DNA of 64,000 nucleotides, taken from NCBI GenBank assembly GCA_031769625.1, contig JAUIMM010000121.1, forward strand, positions 6,596,001 through 6,660,000. Reading direction: 5' to 3'. Numbering within the stretch: position 1 is the first letter of the stretch; each line of letters begins with the position of its first letter. The position numbers and the translations under genes are program-made. Source of the DNA: Taudactylus pleione (Eukaryota > Chordata > Amphibia > Anura > Myobatrachidae). Of this stretch, positions 43,346 to 55,323 are shown in pieces. The notes beneath the pieces were generated by a model that had not been told where the DNA came from, searched no databases, and worked only from the letters and a program-made list of their open reading frames with translations.

Positions 43346-44190
43346 TGATTGTTTATATACCACATGCTGTATCTGCTTTGCTGCATTCTGCCCAAACCAG
43401 CCATGTTTCCTCAGATAGGTTCACAAAATGGGAACTAGCTCTAATGGCACCTGCAAATTTCAGCATTAAATGGTGCGGTATGTTAAACCCAGCAGTGTAT
43501 TTACCATATGTGCCTCAGGATGCACAAAGGGTGGAGAGAGGTGAGTCGCTGGTTGAAGGTGAGTTTTGCAGATATACTGATGCACATGATTGTATGGAAT
43601 ATTTGAATCAGACCTTTACTGCACGACCTGACATACGTGATACACCATTAGAAAATGTAGATGTGACGTTTTACACGGATGGGAGTTGTCATAGACAAAC
43701 TGATACAGGAGAATTATGCACAGGTTATGCTGTTGTAGATGACGAGGATGTTGTAGAAGCTGAACCACTTGGTCCACCTCATTCAGCACAGGTAACTGAA
43801 CTGGTGGCATTAAGGAGAGCGTGTGAACTGGCAGAAGGTAAGTCAGCTAAAAGGTACGCCTTCGGGGTAGTTCATGATTTAGGGGCTCTTTGGCGTCTTC
43901 AAAATTTTATGACAGCAGCAGGCACACCAGTCGCACACTCACACCACATAAAAGGACTCTTGACAGCAATCCAACTACCAAAGGCAGTAGCTGTCATCAA
44001 ATGTAAAGCTCATACATGTGAAGAAGACCCGGTGTCACTGGGCAATAACAGAGCAGATGAAGCTGCCAAATGGGCAGCAGGGTTAAAAGTAAACATGCAA
44101 GTTGATAAAATGAAGGTTTTTCAAATGATTGAGACACAGAAATTAATTGAGATGCAAAATTTGTGTTCCATACAGGAAAAGGCAGTCTAG
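43342..44190 (+). pseudogene. Retroviral connection/RNase H domain
   Basis: A 282-codon open stretch. RNase H metal ligands are all visible: D113 in FYTDGS, E153 in TELVALRRA, D179 in VVHDLGALW, H224 in KAHT, and D239 in NNRADEAAK. In the virus this domain degrades the RNA strand during reverse transcription. The preceding ~100 codons are connection domain. It is separated from RT by a frameshift near 43340 and from integrase by a stop at 44188-44190. Confidence 0.93.
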
Positions 44191-44257
44191 AGATCAAAGG
44201 GATGTGGTCAGAGATGGATAAGGTAGGCCGGTTGCACCCAAGGCATATTACCAAACC

Positions 44258-45091
44258 ATGGCTGAGGCAGCACATGGTTTGACTCACCTAGGAAAAGGAG
44301 GTATGTACAAGTTAGTCAGAGCATACTGGTATGCACCTGGATTTTCTTCTCAAGCTGAAAAGAGGGCTATGTCCTGTTCGACTTGCTTGAGGAAAAATGT
44401 CTGGAAAACAACCCCTACCGAAACATCCCATATCCTTCCGACAGACGGACCTTTTCAGGTAATACAAATTGATTTCATCCAATTACCACCCTGCAGGAAC
44501 CTTAATTATGTATTAGTTTGTACCGATGTGTTTTCCAATTGGGTAGAGGCAAATCCAGCTGCCACTAATAGTGCTGTGTTTACTGCTAAAAAGATTGTTC
44601 AGGAATTTGTATGCAGATATGGTATCCCTAGAATTATTGAATTTGATAGGGGTGCCCATTTCACTGGTGATGTCTTCCAGAACATGTGTAAGTTAATGGG
44701 TATTAATAGTAGGCTTCACACCCCTTACCGACCGCAAGCCAGTGCCAAGGTGGAGAGGATGAACGGTACTATTAAAAATAAATTGAGTAAGATCGTGGCT
44801 GAAACTGGATTGGGATGGCCAGAAGACTTACCGCTCGTGCTTTATAGCAACAAGACCACTCCTAGATCCCCTCTTAATATGTCCCCCTTTGAGATACTGT
44901 TTGGGAGACCACCTCATTTGATTGTAAGTCCACAGCATGATCTGAAGTGTAATAATGAGGTTACTGTGAAGTACCTTATAACAATGAGTAAACAGTTGAA
45001 ACAGCAGCAACAGAAATTGAAATTGTTATCACCTGACATGCCTGAGACAAACTGTCATGATGTTGAACTTGGAAAATATGTTATGATCTGA
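44258..45091 (+). pseudogene. Retroviral integrase, mostly intact
   Basis: A 277-codon open stretch. The N-terminal HHCC zinc site is H6, H10, C40 and C43. The catalytic DD35E triad is D72 (QIDFIQL), D130 (EFDRGAHFT) and E166 (ASAKVERMNG). After the core, NMSPFEILFGRPP is the usual gammaretroviral C-terminal motif. It would join viral DNA to host DNA, but no intact Gag-Pol precursor survives upstream. The frame ends at 45091, with traces of the C-terminus beyond it. Confidence 0.93.
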
Positions 45092-45291
45092 AATTTCTTA
45101 CTTTCAGGTTGTTTGACAGACCGGTGGAAAGTAACAGAAAGAGATACTTGAGTCCATTCCACTCACTGCAGAAAGATCAATCACCCGTAGGAGATACAAG
45201 GCGGAGTTGAGACAGATAACGTGGACCTGTCAATTGTGAGCCTGTTCTGGGAGAGTTAGAGATTGCAGTGGAACACCTGAGCTAGGGAAAT

Positions 45292-45927
45292 TTGCAGACC
45301 ACTATTCCAGCAATGGAGTGGCGGGCTGGGGTTGTGTTTGTGTTTCCTTCCAGGGTTCTTACCATATTTATTTATTTTGTGAATTTCTGTTTCTGTGATG
45401 GAGGACAGATGACGGAGGGGGAGGTTGATGGTGATATCAATGGAGTGGGGTCAGGAGAAGGAGCGATAAAACCATTAGGGCGGTATTTGGTAAAACCCAG
45501 TACAGTAATTAAGAGATCTGTCATCCTAGAAACTCGGAGTCAGTGTGAAGGTTTATTGTCTGAGGAATACTGTATATGTGCAAACTGTGGATCCCTCATT
45601 AATGAAAAGTGCATCCAGCGATGACAGTCCAAGAGTAACCTGTATTTGGGCGAGCATCCTTTAGAGGATTACCATTCCTTAGTGGGTAAGGTCTTAAACC
45701 AGACTGAGTGTTGGGTTTGCACTCATGTGCCTCGGGGAAAACATAATGTAGGTTTAGTACCACTCACATTAAATTTATCTGCGGTTCTTGGATTACATAA
45801 GGGGAAAACGCTGGATGGGAAATTCGTTAAGTCCAAACCTCCAAATTTTAAGCTCCACCCATACCAAGTAGACAGAACTCTCTTATATTTAAACTTCACC
45901 AATTCCAATAAACCAGTTGGGAAGTGA
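45292..45927 (+). pseudogene. Retroviral env, surface subunit N-terminal part
   Basis: A frame opening with a hydrophobic stretch (VLTIFIYFVNFCF) consistent with a signal peptide, then cysteine-rich sequence. A stop lies at 45622-45624 in the same frame. After it, LNQTECWVCTHVPRG contains the CWVC (CxxC) motif typical of gamma-type surface subunits that pair with TM. Ends at a TGA at 45925-45927. The envelope is interrupted and not functional. Confidence 0.8.
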
Positions 45928-46974
45928 CCGGGAACAATCAGGCAATGACCTTCTCACACAGAGCTGATAATGGACCACTAGATGATAAACTTGTACATGA
46001 CATTACTAACAGTGGGAGATATTTCCGGTATAGGTATACTTGTAGTCCCATCAAGGAGATGGTTGGAAGAGTACCAGTAGGGTACTGTGCAGATATTATA
46101 CAACCAGAGACATGTATTAGCCAAATGGGAGAACCTGGGATAGGATCCTTTGTCAGAGAAATGTGTTTAATGGTAATGATGCATTCTATCCCTTATGTAC
46201 TCCCAGACGATGTGTATTTTATATGTGGAAGGAAAGCGTACAAGTGGCTCACTCCGAGTTCTGAAGGTTTATGTTATCTGGGAAGGGTACTCCCAGAGGT
46301 TATGACCCTTACACATGGTGAAATCCTTGGTATTCATAAAAACCATCACATATCTTCACACACAGTATGAACACAGAGACAAAAGAAACATACCTGGTGA
46401 TGTACATACGGCCACACAGTTGATTAGTGAAACAACTGGCTTCCAAATTTTGGTAGCATTAGATCCCACCAGGATCGCTCGGGGTACTTTAAATTTTAGA
46501 TACATCCAAGACCTTGCTAGCTGTATGAAGACACATTCAGGTACACATGTAAAGAGCTACAGGCCTATAAGAAAGAACTTGTGCAAAATAGACTAGTGTT
46601 AAATTTAACAACTATTACTGGTGGATACTGTGTGACTCTGGCCACCCAAATTGGTGTCAAGTGTTGCACTTACATCACAAATAATACTAGTGATCCCAAA
46701 GAGGTGATAGACCAGAAGATGGATGAGATTCTGCAGCTGAAATGGGAATTTCAAAAAAGAACCATAATGCCTCATTGACTGAGGTAGAGGAAAAGGTAGA
46801 AGAGTGATTCTCATGGTTGAACCCTGTAAATGGTTCTCTGGTCTAGTAGAGTGGGTCCAGGAAATGGTTACTAGTGTAGGTAAGCTCCTGATCCTCATAT
46901 TGGTTGTCATCTTAGCAATTGGCTTATGTGTCAGATGTGTTCCTACTGTGGAAGTGTGGAAAATGTACTGCTAA
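45924..46974 (+). pseudogene. Retroviral env, rest of surface subunit and transmembrane subunit, fragmented
   Basis: Frames 45924-46370, 46315-46596, 46581-46778 and 46813-46974 follow one another in alternating registers, so several frameshifts exist. The surface part shows VYFICGRKAYKWLTP and GLCYLGRVLPEV. The TM ectodomain region has GGYC followed by KCC, placed like the conserved cysteine cluster of gamma-type TM, with an unusually long spacing of ten residues before CC. A membrane anchor LLILILVVILAIGLCV follows WVQEMV, then a short cytoplasmic tail with a stop at 46972-46974. Confidence 0.75.
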
Positions 46975-47386
46975 AGCTAACAGGGAGAATGAAATCATGA
47001 TGGTGGTAAGCAATGATAGTATGGATACCAAGGTCAAGGAAAAACTGCATTAGAACCCTGAATTAGAGTGTACCATTAGATGATGGAATATGGAACCGTG
47101 TGGTCATGCATGAATGTATTTTTAAAGTTCATTTCAAACATCCTAGATAATGTAATCTCAAGTCCCCAAACTTCCTTTATAGGTTCGATGAGATCCCACC
47201 AATGATCCCTATAGATCCGCAGATGGCGTTTAAGGGTTGTTCTACCCTCTTGAAATGCATTATTAACGGTTCAGTGACCTACTTGTGTCGCACCGTTTAT
47301 AACCTTGAATAATACATTATTATACATGACTACAAAAGGTTAAGATCAGAGTGTGATGGAGTCTTGTTTGCTATTAAAGGGTGGAC
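46975..47386. other. Retroviral 3' untranslated region to polypurine tract
   Basis: No frame. TTAAAGGGTGGAC immediately before the 3' LTR is a modest polypurine tract. Confidence 0.55.
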
Positions 47387-48279
47387 TGTCAAAGTCAAAT
47401 AATTGCATATAATCGCAATACAATTGTTATCTGACGATTTGGTCATCTGCTCATCTGATTTATGTCGGTGCAACTCACGATGCACCTTTGCGTGCGCACG
47501 CATCCTTGAGTGCGCACGCACCCACACCTACGCACAACGCAAACTAGCAAAACTACACAATATTCTCACACTTACACATACAATAACTTATAAAAAGGTT
47601 CCTCCACATTAAAAGTAATATTAGAGGTTTTATTAGCTAATACTTATGTTATGAAATGTATATATGATATTTAAGGTATAGAGACTAGGAGACAAGTCAA
47701 GTTTGGTACCATTCTAAATCACTGTTTATTTGCAAGTCTCCGGTTCTATCAGCAAGGAAATTGCATCATGCGTCTGCAAGATATGAATTATATGAAATTA
47801 GTGGTTAGACTGTAAAGCTGTATGCAGTTTCTTTTGACTAGTTTAAACCAGTTCTTCAGCGGGAAAACCACACAAAGCATTTGCTGAAGAGTCAAGACAT
47901 ATCCCAAATGACATCATATGAACTGACCTATGACCTGCATCGATACAGAATGTCCAGGAGCAAGAACCAATGAAAACATGACACCTAGTTTCTTTGTTTG
48001 TACTGAACTTTGTAAGGTATATAGCCCGAGTACGGATGCCACTCTCCAACCATTCTCCTTGGATGACCACAGACATCTGGATTGAAGACTGTAGACTGGT
48101 GACCAGTGCGCGTGCGTATGTATCGGCCTGTACCTTGTATTATACTTGCTTTTGGAGCTCATTGTCTAGATCACAGTGTGGTATACTTGTACTTTTAACA
48201 ATATAACTTTTTGTGTGTTGGAAACACAATCAGCTTGGAAAGCAATTATTTTCATTATAGCAATTAGTTAGGAGCGATA
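47387..48279 (+). repeat. 3' LTR of the endogenous retrovirus
   Basis: 893 bp, matching the 5' LTR except for the absent hAT insertion, substitutions, and short extra segments (for example near 47520 and 48125-48135). Followed by CGAC, the integration duplication. Confidence 0.93.
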
Positions 48280-48829
48280 CGACTCACCATCGCTAAGCTC
48301 CCCCCACCGATAAGCCCCGCCCCCACAATCGCAAACTACCCCGCGACCCCCCTCCCCCCCACGACCTGTGAGTTTGGCAGAAACATGCACAGATCACTGT
48401 GATCCATGTATGTTTTTGCCTGTAAATAGGACGAAAAGTTTTTTTTTTTTAAATGACATAGGGTCCCCCAAAAAACTTAACCGGCCCGGACTTGCAAACC
48501 AGTCGTGGTTTCTAAAATTATGGGGAACAAAATGTATAGGGTTCCACCATAATTTAGAAACCAACACCAAGCTGCAGGGCCAGTCCTGGTTTTAAATCTA
48601 GGGGGAAAAAATTGCGTAGGGTACCCCCTATATTTAATATTAGCACCAGTCCCAAAACGGCCGGGCTGTAATGCCACAGTCCGGAGACCCTATAACTGGG
48701 TCTCCAGGTTCAAAGCATTATCAGCCCAAGCAGGTCAGGCCAAGCCGTGGATCTCAGGGAAGGTGGGGATCCCCGAAAAAAAGGCGTCCCCCCTTTCCTT
48801 TAACCCCATGCTTGGACTGAAGTACGTAA

Positions 48830-49560
48830 GATGAAAAGCAACTTAAGCAGCGCTACATTTAAAGGTAAAAATACATTTAATACTGCAAGTCAAGTAAAAA
48901 CTCATAACATAATCCACTAAATGGTACGATTGACAATAAAAGTGAATGATTGAGCATAGGCACAAATAATAATCAATGATCGACATGCATGTCTCAAAAA
49001 AAGCTCTTAGCCAGAGAAAACACCCTTAATAGGCACAGTCTGTAATGCATCAAACCAAGTTCAATACATAATTGAAACTCCAGTGTGGAAATTTGCATAT
49101 ATGTTACCAGTTTGTAGGATTCACCAGCATGGGATTAGTTTATAGTAGTATTGGATGCAACAGATCCCGGATGTCCAAAGGTGATCTCTATTTATCTTGT
49201 TGCCAATATCCACAGATGGGCGATTCCAAAGATGGACCGAGCCCCACAGTAACTGCACACCGTGGGGTAGTTCTTTTTGGTGCTGTTCCCAGTGCACACT
49301 TCCGGGTAGTGTCAATATTGGACTGACTCCCACAGTGTGGAAACACAGGTCCCAGACTTTGGAGAGGTCCACACCTGGATGGTTAGTCAGAGTGAGCGCA
49401 CAACGGTCAGCAGTGCTGTAATGGATAGAGTGTTAGTGCCTAGAAGTAGGGTGTCACACCAACGCGTTTCCCTGCTATAGGCAGCTTTTTCAAGGGAACT
49501 GAAGTCCCGGAGATGCTACGGAGACCAGCACCAGGATATAGGTGAGTATGCAATCTTTTT
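48830..49560. repeat. Penelope-arm-like segment
   Basis: Contains AACGCGTTTCCCTGCTATAG (49461-49480) followed by AGCAGCTTT-type bases, closely similar to AACGCGTTTCCCTGTTTAAA at 4591-4610 in the arm of PLE 1. The overall layout (stem CTGC/GCAG, then GAAACGCGT on the minus strand) is the same. No coding sequence. Confidence 0.45.
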
Positions 49561-49620
49561 TACAGGGCCATTCATTAAGAATTCTACATGGGACAAGTGG
49601 ACAAACTGGCTGGTATAGGT

Positions 49621-49981
49621 AAAGGCACACATCCACTAGACGATTTAGTTGAGCGATTGAACGATAATGATATCGTTATTGTTCAGTCGTTCATAAATCA
49701 TTTGCAAATCGTTTGCAAATCACTTGCAAATTGTTTGCAAAAATGTCTTAAACGACCAGCGATGTGTGTGCCCGCTGGTCGTTTAGACATCTTTCATCAT
49801 GCAAACATGCTGAACAACCTAATGATATCGTCAGGTTTAGCATGCTTGCCGATGATTGATGACCCTACACTGAATGACTGCTCATCCAATGCAGGTTCAT
49901 CACAAACTGACAAACGACTGCATGATTACAATGTCGTTATCGTGCAGTCATTTTCAGATCTGCAAGTGGATGTGTGCCTTA
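49621..49981. mobile_element. Inverted-repeat MITE, AAGGCACACATCCACT termini
   Basis: AAGGCACACATCCACT at the left is inverted as AGTGGATGTGTGCCTT at the right. Internal palindromes (GATAATGATATCGTTATTG; TGCAAATCGTTTGCAAATC direct repeats) are visible. Target duplication unclear. Open frames inside are spurious. Confidence 0.75.
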
Positions 49982-50059
49982 AGTATGTGTGAGTGGATAC
50001 GGGTATGCAATAAACTTTTACTTGTCACGGTGTATGTGATTGGTCTTTGTTTAACACTT

Positions 50060-50165
50060 TATTTTACAGTGGGGGGTACAGGTGCCGCCCGTCTGATGGC
50101 ACTTGTAGTTCCACAATTACCAAAGGGCAGGATTGCTGGCACCTGTAGTCCCACTGTAAAATACA
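50060..50165. repeat. Small inverted repeat
   Basis: TATTTTACAGTGGGG with CAGGTGCC is inverted as GGCACCTGTAG and CCCACTGTAAAATA about 100 bases downstream, a MITE-like fold. Confidence 0.7.
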
Positions 50166-50941
50166 ATAGTTTCATTCTATTCTGTACATTATTTCCCCCC
50201 TACTCAATGCTCAAAGGGTGCGGGGAAGAGCCCCGGGCTTCAGTCCAAGCCTGGGGTTTTGGGGGAGGACCCCTTCTTGGGGGGCTCCAATCCTCCCGTG
50301 AGATCCCCAGCTTGGCCTGAGGTGTTTGGGCTGATAACGCTTTGGCCATGGAGCCCATGTAATAGGGTCTTTGGGCTGTGGCATTACAGCCCGGCCGTTT
50401 TTGGTCCGGTGCTGGTTTTAAATATAAGGGGTACCCTACGCATTTTTTCCCCCTAGATTTAAACCCAGGACTGGCCCTGCAGCCTGGTGTTGGTTTCTAA
50501 ATTACGGTGGAACCCTACACATTTTGTTCCCCGTAATTTTAGAAACCAGGACAGGCTGGCAAGACTGGGGCTGGGTAGGCTTTAAGGGGGAGGGCCCTAT
50601 GTCTTTTTTTTTTAATTTTTTACTTTTAACCTGTTTTTTTACAGGCTACAACACAAGCAGCTTACACATATCTCATTGATATGTGCAAGCTGCTTGCTGG
50701 GTAGAGTTTTTCAGAGAGAAGACACTGCAATCTCGGGTGAGTCATGTCCTGCAAAACCTGCTACTCGGGGGAGAAATCTCATTCTGCTTCATCATCGGAC
50801 ATCTCACTCTCAGCTAAACTCACTTCTTGGTAAATTTGAGAGTCTCAGGAGCATCAAATCACCAGAGTTTCGGAGTAGCTAATCGAGTTGAAAAAAAAAA
50901 AGCAAACGCTCCCAAACTCGATTCTTAGTAAATTTACCCCT

Positions 50942-51196
50942 GAGAGTTGTCAGAACACCAGGTACAGCCTCTCACTGACTGCTCTATTCTAAGCATTGAC
51001 TATGATTCCAAAGCTAAGTGATATTACAAAGGCTGTTTATGAAGTAATCCAGTCACATGATACATCTGCTCCTATGTATCTATATTTTTATCTATCTATG
51101 GCTAGCTAGCAATTCTATATACACATCTAACATTTTTGTTAAATGTTAAAATAAGCATACCGTGAAATGTCATATCACCATGCTCAACTGATCTAG

Positions 51197-51258
<62 letters not shown>

Positions 51259-51653
51259 ACAATCATTATTTAAAGATAGCATTAAGGTTAAAATAAGCTT
51301 ACCGAACCCTGAGAATTGTCATATCGCCAGGTACAGCCTCTCAGTGACTGTACTATTCTAGACACTGGGTTTGATTCCAAAGCAAAGTGACATCACAAAG
51401 GCTGTTTATGCTGTCAGCCAGTCACATGATACATCTGCTCAAGGGATAAATTATAGCCTACGTTCATTTCACAATAAATTTAGCTATCTATGTATCTATT
51501 TTTCTATCTGTTTATGGCTATCTAACTATTCTTTCATACCCATCTAAAAATATTTTTAGATAACACAAATGTTAAAATAAGCTAACCTTACACCATGAGA
51601 TGTCATATCACCATGCTCAACTGATCAAGCCAATGCAAAGTGACGTCACAAAG
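50942..51653. repeat. Satellite block 4 with TATC tract
   Basis: Same satellite units (AGCCTCTCACTGACTG, ATGATTCCAAAGCTAAGTGA) with a pure TATC tract at about 51193-51258. Interrupted at CACAAAG|GGCTCTATT by element Y copy 2. Confidence 0.9.
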
Positions 51654-52471
51654 GGCTCTATTTATTAAAATCCGCATTTTGAATGCAGATTGTAGTGTGA
51701 TATTACCGACTGAATTCGCATCGCATTGTAATATCACAGGGTTTTACTAAAAATCCCTTGCAGAGACAGAGCTTGCGATAAAGCTCTGTCCCTGCGAATC
51801 CCCTCCGCAGCCTAATCACGGTATTTTCGCAAAAAATGCAGTGACAAGTACCCGCACATGCGCCGACCGACCGTTGCTAAGCCCCGCCCCCCACCGATAA
51901 GCTCTGTCCAGCACGATCGCGGATACCCCGGGACCCCCATCCACCCCCGCACCCCCCATCCCTTAATTAGACTTACCTGCAGTGATCGGTGCACCGGTGA
52001 TGTTCTCCATGGCTCCGGTCAGCTGACATCCCATCCTGCACTGGGACTCGGTCAGGTGACGACCGGGCCCCAGTGCAGCATGGGAGACCAGCTGACCAGA
52101 GGGGAGACATCATGGGAGCCCCGATCACCGGTCCCTGAACTCTGGTAAGTTTTTAATTTACTATTTTTTTTTTCTTTTTTTTAAAGTGTATCAGCGTGTG
52201 GTCTGTTTAGACCACACAGCTGATAACTGGGGCTGGCTCTGGGCTCTGCTCTGCCCATTAGAGCAGAGCAGGAGCCCAGTAACCGGGGAAGACCCTGGAT
52301 AACGCCACCTCCAGGTGGCGTTATTATCACAGGGCTTTAATTTTATTTTTAGTATATTTTAAAAATTCTACTCCAATAGCCCTTTAGTAACTTTAGGTGA
52401 CACTAAAATAATGTGAAAAGGGTCTGAAAACACCATCTTTTATTTTAGTAAAAATAATGTTAATAGAGCTG
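51654..52471. mobile_element. Inverted-repeat element 'Y', copy 2 (0.8 kb)
   Basis: Inserted in a satellite unit: AAAG precedes it (51650-51653) and follows it (52472-52475), after which the satellite continues ACTGTTTATGATGTAAG. Ends GGCTCTATTTATTA and, inverted, CAGCTCTATTAACATT share GCTCTATT. The interior includes GGCGTTATTATCAC/ATAACGCCACC-type folds and AAGTCTGTGGTCTGTTTAGACCACA-like palindromes. No transposase. Confidence 0.75.
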
Positions 52472-52768
52472 AAAGACTGTTTATGATGTAAGCCAGTCAC
52501 ATGAAAAGCCTACTTAGGTGATACTTGGCATCCTGCTTGCACTTCTCCATTAATATCTATTTATCTTTTTCTATCTACTTATCTAACTTTAATTTCAGAT
52601 GATATTTAGTTTAAAATAAGCTTACATTACACCATGACATGTCATATCACTACATATAGGTGAGTGTAACAGTTCCATATCAAGCATAACCATTAACACC
52701 AGCACTGGGAGACATCAGAGAGGCTGCCAGTCGTAACAAATCACAATCTGTTTGCATTTCACCACTAA

Positions 52769-52824
<56 letters not shown>

Positions 52825-53384
52825 ATTATTTAAAGATAGCATTAAGGTTAAAATAAGCTGATTAAGATGTAATCCACTCATACGATAAGCCTGTTGAGAT
52901 AATAAATCACAACCTGCTTGCATTTCACCACTAATTTCTATCTATCTATCATTATATCAAGATACAATTAACATTAAAATAAGCTTACATTACACTGAGA
53001 ATTGTTATATCAGCAGGTATAGCCTCTCAGTGACTGTTCTACTCTAAGCATTGACTATGATTCCAATGCAGAGTTACATCACAAAGACTGTTTATGATGT
53101 AAGCCAGTCACATGAAAAGCTTACTTATAGTAGGTGATACTTGGCATCCTGCTTGTACTTCTCCATTATTAACTATTTATCTTTTTCTATTTACTCATGT
53201 AACTTTAATTTCAAATTAAATTTAGGGTAAAATAAGCTTACATTACACCATGAGATGTCATATCACTACATATAGGTGAGTGTAATAGTTCCATGTCAAG
53301 CATAACCATTAATATCAGCACTGAGAGACATCAGAGAGGCTGCCAGTCGTAATAAATCACAACTTGCTTGTATTTCACCACTAA

Positions 53385-53450
<66 letters not shown>

Positions 53451-53977
53451 CTGTATCTAACTATCTATCATTATTTAAAGATAGCATTAAGGTTAAAATA
53501 AGCTTACTGAACACTGTGAATTCTCATATCACCAGTTACAGCCGCTCATGAACTATTCTATTCTAGGCACTGGGTTTGATTCCAAAGCAAAGTGACATCA
53601 CAAAGGCTGTTTATGATGTAAGCCAGTCACATAAAACATCTGCTCAAGGAATAAATCACAACCTACTTTCATTTCACAATATATTTATCTATATATTTAT
53701 CTATTTTTCTATCTAGCTATGGCTATCTATTCTATCTAACCATCTAACATTAATTATAGATAACATAAATGTTAAAATAAGCGTACCTTACACTATGAGA
53801 TATCATATCACTACATAGATGAGTGTAACAGTTCAAGCATAACCATTAACACCAGCACTGAGAGACATCAGAGAGGCTGATTAAGATGTAATCCAGTCAT
53901 ACGATAAGCCTTTGAGGTAATAAATCATTACCTGCTTGCATTTCACCACTAATATCTATCTATCGATCGATCGATCG

Positions 53978-54052
<75 letters not shown>

Positions 54053-54665
54053 ATTATATAAATAAAGCATTAAGGTTAAAAAAAAGCTCACCTTACACCG
54101 AGAATTGTCATATCACCAGGTACAGCCTCTTAATCACTGTTCTATTCTAAGCATTGACTATGACATCACAAAGGCTGCTTATGATGTAATCCAGTCACAT
54201 GATACATCTCCTCCTATGTATCTATTTTTCTATCTATCTATGGCTTTCTAGCTATTCTATGTACTCATCTAACATTTTTTTTAGATAACATCAATGTTAA
54301 AATAAGCATACCGTGAGATGTTATATCACCATGCTCAACTGATCAAACCAATGCAAAGTGATGTCACAGAGACTGTTTATGATGTAAGCCTGCTTAGGTG
54401 ATACTTGGCATCCTGCTACCATTTCTTCATTATTATCTCTTTATCTTTTTCTATCTACTCATGTGATTTTAATTTAAGATGAAATTTAAGGTAAAATAAG
54501 TTTACATTACACCATGAGATGTCAGATCACTACATATAGGTGAGAGTAACAGTCCCATAACAAGCAAGCATAACTATTAATACCAGCACTGGGAGACATC
54601 AGAGAGGCTGCAAGTCATACGATAACACTGTTGAGACAAGAAATCACAACCTGCTTGCTTTTTAC

Positions 54666-54760
<95 letters not shown>

Positions 54761-55323
54761 ATTATTTAAAGATAGCATTAAGGTTAAAATAAGCTTACCT
54801 GACTCTGTGAATTGTCATATCACCAGGTACAGCCTCTCAGTGACTGTTCTATTCTAAGCATTGACTATGATTCCAAATCTAAGTGACATCACAAAGGCTA
54901 TTTATGCTGTCAGCCAGTCACATGATACATCTGTTCAAGGGATAAATCAAAACTTACTTTCATTTCGCAATAAATTTAGCTATCTATGTATCTATTTTTC
55001 TATATATCTATGGCTATCTAACCATTCTATCTACCCATCTAACAATATTTTTAGATAACATAAATGTTAAAATAAGCTAACCTTACACCGTGAGATGTCA
55101 TATCACCATGCACAACTGATCAAACCAATGCAAAGTGACATCACAGAGACTGTTTATGATGTAAGCCAGTCACATGACAAGTCTACTTAGGTGATACTTG
55201 GCATCCTGCTACCATTTTTTTAATTTGTATCTATTTATCTTTTTCTATCTACTCAAGTAACTTTAATTTTAGATGAAATGTAGGTTAAAATAAGCTTACA
55301 TTACACCATGAGATGTCATATTA
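52472..55323. repeat. Satellite array, main block
   Basis: Higher-order array of at least three related submonomers (~230-300 bp each), marked by GACATCAGAGAGGCTG (52706, 53324, 53866, 54591), AGCCTCTCAGTGACTGT (53020, 54832) and GATACTTGGCATCCTGC. Each higher-order unit carries a TATC tract: about 52770-52826, 53387-53447, 53956-54052 and 54665-54761. One tract contains a GATCGATC variant run near 53963-53979. Confidence 0.92.

Larger units (their letters stand above)
39077..48279 (+). mobile_element. Endogenous retrovirus, class I-like, 9.2 kb, defective
   Basis: Two LTRs (39077-40106, 47387-48279) start TGTC and end CGATA. They are flanked by CGAC at 39073-39076 and 48280-48283, a 4-bp integration duplication. 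After the 5' LTR, TGGGGGCTC (40109-40117) could be a primer-binding site resembling the start of the proline-tRNA type. Gag, part of RT, RNase H, integrase and env follow in retroviral order. NC, protease and most of RT are replaced by unrelated DNA (42358-42690). Gag, RT and env contain stops or frame changes. By Gag late motif, integrase and Env layout it groups by eye with gamma/epsilon-type retroviruses. Confidence 0.92.
48431..50610. mobile_element. Fold-back element with ~390-bp inverted arms and nested repeats
   Basis: The arm at about 48432-48820 is inverted at 50219-50605; for example GGTTTCTAAAATTATGGGGA with CCCGTAATTTTAGAAACC, and GGCCGGGCTGTAATGCCAC with GTGGCATTACAGCCCGGCC. The outer edges are ACATAGGGTCC and GGGCCCTATGT next to T-runs. 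The interior holds a PLE-arm-like segment (48830-49560) and an inverted-repeat MITE (49621-49981). I see no coding domain and no clear target duplication. Confidence 0.7.
38883..50941. mobile_element. Composite: inverted-repeat element 'Y', copy 1, expanded by nested insertions
   Basis: The left part (38883-39076) matches copy 2 at 51654 from the terminus (G-CTCTATTTA-TA) through GAATGCAGATTGTAGTGTGA and the GCGCATGCGCCGAC segment. The endogenous retrovirus interrupts exactly there, and the match resumes after it at 48284 (CGCTAAGC, CCCACCGATAAGC, CCCGACCCCC-like). The right flank near 50930 ends TTAGTAAATTTACCCC. The right terminus is uncertain; a further inverted element (48431-50610) is nested in it. 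Confidence 0.65.
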
